Shown piece by piece: positions 62,389 to 64,000 of a DNA stretch of 64,000 nt. The translations under genes were made by a program, and so were the position numbers. The notes below the pieces were generated by a model. That model saw only the letters and a list, made by a program, of their open reading frames with translations, had not been told where the DNA came from and made no database searches. This stretch comes from Mytilus galloprovincialis (Eukaryota; Mollusca; Bivalvia; Mytilida; Mytilidae): positions 74,269,497 through 74,333,496 of the forward strand of contig NC_134844.1 of NCBI RefSeq assembly GCF_965363235.1. Direction: 5' to 3'. Position 1 is the stretch's first letter; every line of letters starts with the position of its first letter.

Positions 62389-62736
62389 AAACATCACCAG
62401 GTGCTGTTAATTATGTGTATTGGTATATATACATTATTTTTATGCTTTTTTTCTTTTATCACATGGTATCTGCCTAATGTAAAATAAATTAAACAATCAA
62501 GTAATCTTTTATATAACATACAATAACAATAAATATGCATATAGGACAGAATATCAAAGAGTTATGTCCCCTTAGCCAAATATTCCTTTACTAAATTCTG
62601 CAATGAAATATATTTTGTTTTCAGTGAAGTAAAGTCTGCCCAATTAAACAATCAAGTATTCTTTTATCACATGCACTAAAATCAAAGGATTGATGTAATT
62701 TTTCGTCAAAATAAACGTTTTCTTTGATTTACATAG

Positions 62737-62793
62737 GGTTCTGAATTCTTAATGGCTGCAGTTAAAGAAGTTTTAAAAGTTTTGAAACATTAA
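62737..62793 (+). CDS. Possible terminal coding exon of an unidentified gene
   Basis: A T-rich tract ending ACATAG precedes an open frame GSEFLMAAVKEVLKVLKH and a TAA stop at 62791-62793. The amphipathic helical end and good acceptor look exon-like. A second candidate of the same kind is 61971-62021 (TTGTTTTAG, then FDVSVFGKIDYSFSKK, TGA). I recognise neither protein, and no upstream partner exon was found. They are not the BAF53 C terminus, which should contain a WIGGSILASL-like block. Confidence 0.2.
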   Translation, partial: GSEFLMAAVKEVLKVLKH

Positions 62794-62799
62794 AATGAA

Positions 62800-64000
62800 T
62801 ATGAAGTATCTATCTGCCTCATATGAAGCATTTTAATGTGCACATCTGCTTTTTATAATTTATTGTTTGAAGAGTGATGATTTTTAATGTGAATGAAAAG
62901 TATGTTCAAAATACAAAAATAGCATAATTATATTGATATACAGTTGTGTATGTATATATTATAATATTTTTTATCTGTTCATGACTTATAAATATCAATG
63001 GTTATGTAATCAAAAAGTACTTTATTTTTATCAATGATTTGACTTTCGTGAATCTATCCGATTTAATGATATTTTTTTTATTATTTACTCTGGAAATTAT
63101 TCATGTGTCAACATTTCAAGTGATAAATTCTATTTTGTTTAACAATTATTAATTCTAAAAATATAAACCTAAAGTTTGAGTGGAGTCAAAATTACTTTTC
63201 TAGACCTCTGCTACATAAATGGTTAATTCGTCTGAATCGAACAGATTAACTTAACCTCTACCTCAATATTTTATGTATTGGTCATCCAACCTTGGATGTA
63301 CCTACCTAGTCCTTGTTATGCTTGGACACACCTAGGTCAAGGAACTCATCCTTCCTCTGATCTCTGTTCTGTGCTCAAGACTAAAGTGACAAAGGTCAGA
63401 ATATTTCAGCCTTGCGGTTTTTTTCTGAAACATCAAAGTATTGGTCTAACCTTGGGTCAAAAGTGACAAATGTCAGATTATTCCAGCTCTGCTTTTTTCT
63501 GAAACATCAAAGTATTGGTGGTCTGTTAAGATGGATGGTTTCAAATTATTGCAAAAGTCTGAAAACGTTTCATCAATTTGATGCAATTAGCCGATATATT
63601 GAATGTCGGTGTGTAGGTCAGGGTTATCAATTTATGATATTATAAAAAGTAATAAACCTTGTAATATCTATTGGTTATTTTTTTTAAATGTATGTTTTTG
63701 GCCATTATGCATGTTTAGCATTTCCTGTTGTTTCTCTCTAATTATGAAGGTCTTGATGGGTTTACAGATTCGAAAACATTTATTATGGCCAAAAAAAAAA
63801 GAATGAATATTTAAAAATGAGATGAGATAAAAAAAAATGTGTAGAGAACATTGGATGCAATTTATAAAAAAAAAAGGTAAATAAAAGCCCTAGGTAATAC
63901 AATACTAGTGTTAGTGAAGAAGACATGGCGATCTTGGTGAAATATTAAAGGTTTGACAGCGGTCGCCTCACCTAATAATTATCAGGGGTATATCCAGCCA
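62800..64000. other. Right edge of the window without a recognised gene
   Basis: AT-rich. A short direct repeat recurs at about 63400-63520 (TTTTTTCTGAAACATCAAAG + TATTGGT, twice, with AAGTGACAAA.GTCAGA.TATTcCAG before it). No exon was recognised. Confidence 0.4.

Larger units (their letters stand above)
62156..62680. repeat. Three direct repeats flanking the hammerhead-like element
   Basis: The block TTCAGTGAAGTAAAGTCTGC + 'CAATTAAACAATCAAGTATTCTTTTATCACATG' occurs at about 62156-62207 and 62620-62672, and partly at 62452-62512. The hammerhead-containing unit (about 62210-62445) lies between the first and second. This suggests either insertion into a tandem repeat or a target duplicated on insertion. 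Confidence 0.65.

Overview
This is a 64 kb piece of an AT-rich eukaryotic (animal) genome, almost certainly a marine bivalve and most likely a mussel close to Mytilus. The reasons are: intron-containing genes with GT-AG splice sites; secreted coiled-coil + C1q-domain genes of the type that is hugely expanded in bivalves; a clear animal BAF53/ACTL6 gene; and many dispersed repeats of mussel type (a tRNA-derived SINE, the 'ATGCCCCACCTACGATAG' repeat, the 'TAGCTCACCTGGCC' repeat). Nothing looks bacterial. Family and species calls rest on recall and reading by eye; no search was run.

Layout. (1) 0-8.7 kb: repeats and dead transposons, then a two-exon C1q-domain gene (copy A, 5743-7839) broken by one in-frame stop in exon 1. 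(2) 9-12 kb: a SINE, then a minus-strand reverse transcriptase reading frame (10939-11940) with its repeat-like 3' region. (3) 14-18.8 kb: an intact two-exon C1q-domain gene (copy B, 14042-18720) whose intron holds a transposon with CpG-rich palindromic ends. (4) 19-28 kb: tandem repeats and an AT-rich minisatellite (about 21.5-22.6 kb), a foldback transposon, and a third C1q-domain gene (copy C, 24469-26454) that is a segmental duplicate of copy A and carries a frameshift in its C1q exon. (5) 29.5-30.2 kb: an intronless minus-strand coding region recognisable as TSSC4, a U5 snRNP assembly factor. (6) 31.7-36.2 kb: three elements with long inverted ends made of short direct repeats; the largest (32570-35073) has a 9-bp target-site duplication and contains a dead Ulp1-like peptidase fragment. 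(7) 35.4-53.2 kb: twelve exons of the actin-related protein BAF53 (ACTL6A/B); the last coding exon is not in the window. Its introns are packed with SINEs, MITEs and composite repeats. (8) 53.2-64 kb: repeats, a hammerhead-ribozyme-like sequence at 62338-62388, and a possible terminal exon at 62737-62793 of unknown identity.

The genes fall into two functional groups: a tandem cluster of secreted C1q-domain recognition proteins (one intact, two apparently disabled), and two nuclear housekeeping genes in divergent orientation (TSSC4 on minus, BAF53 on plus, about 5 kb apart). The points most worth checking are the hammerhead-like motif, the 9-bp-TSD element with a captured peptidase fragment, the two disabled C1q copies, and the shared architecture of several composite repeat families.
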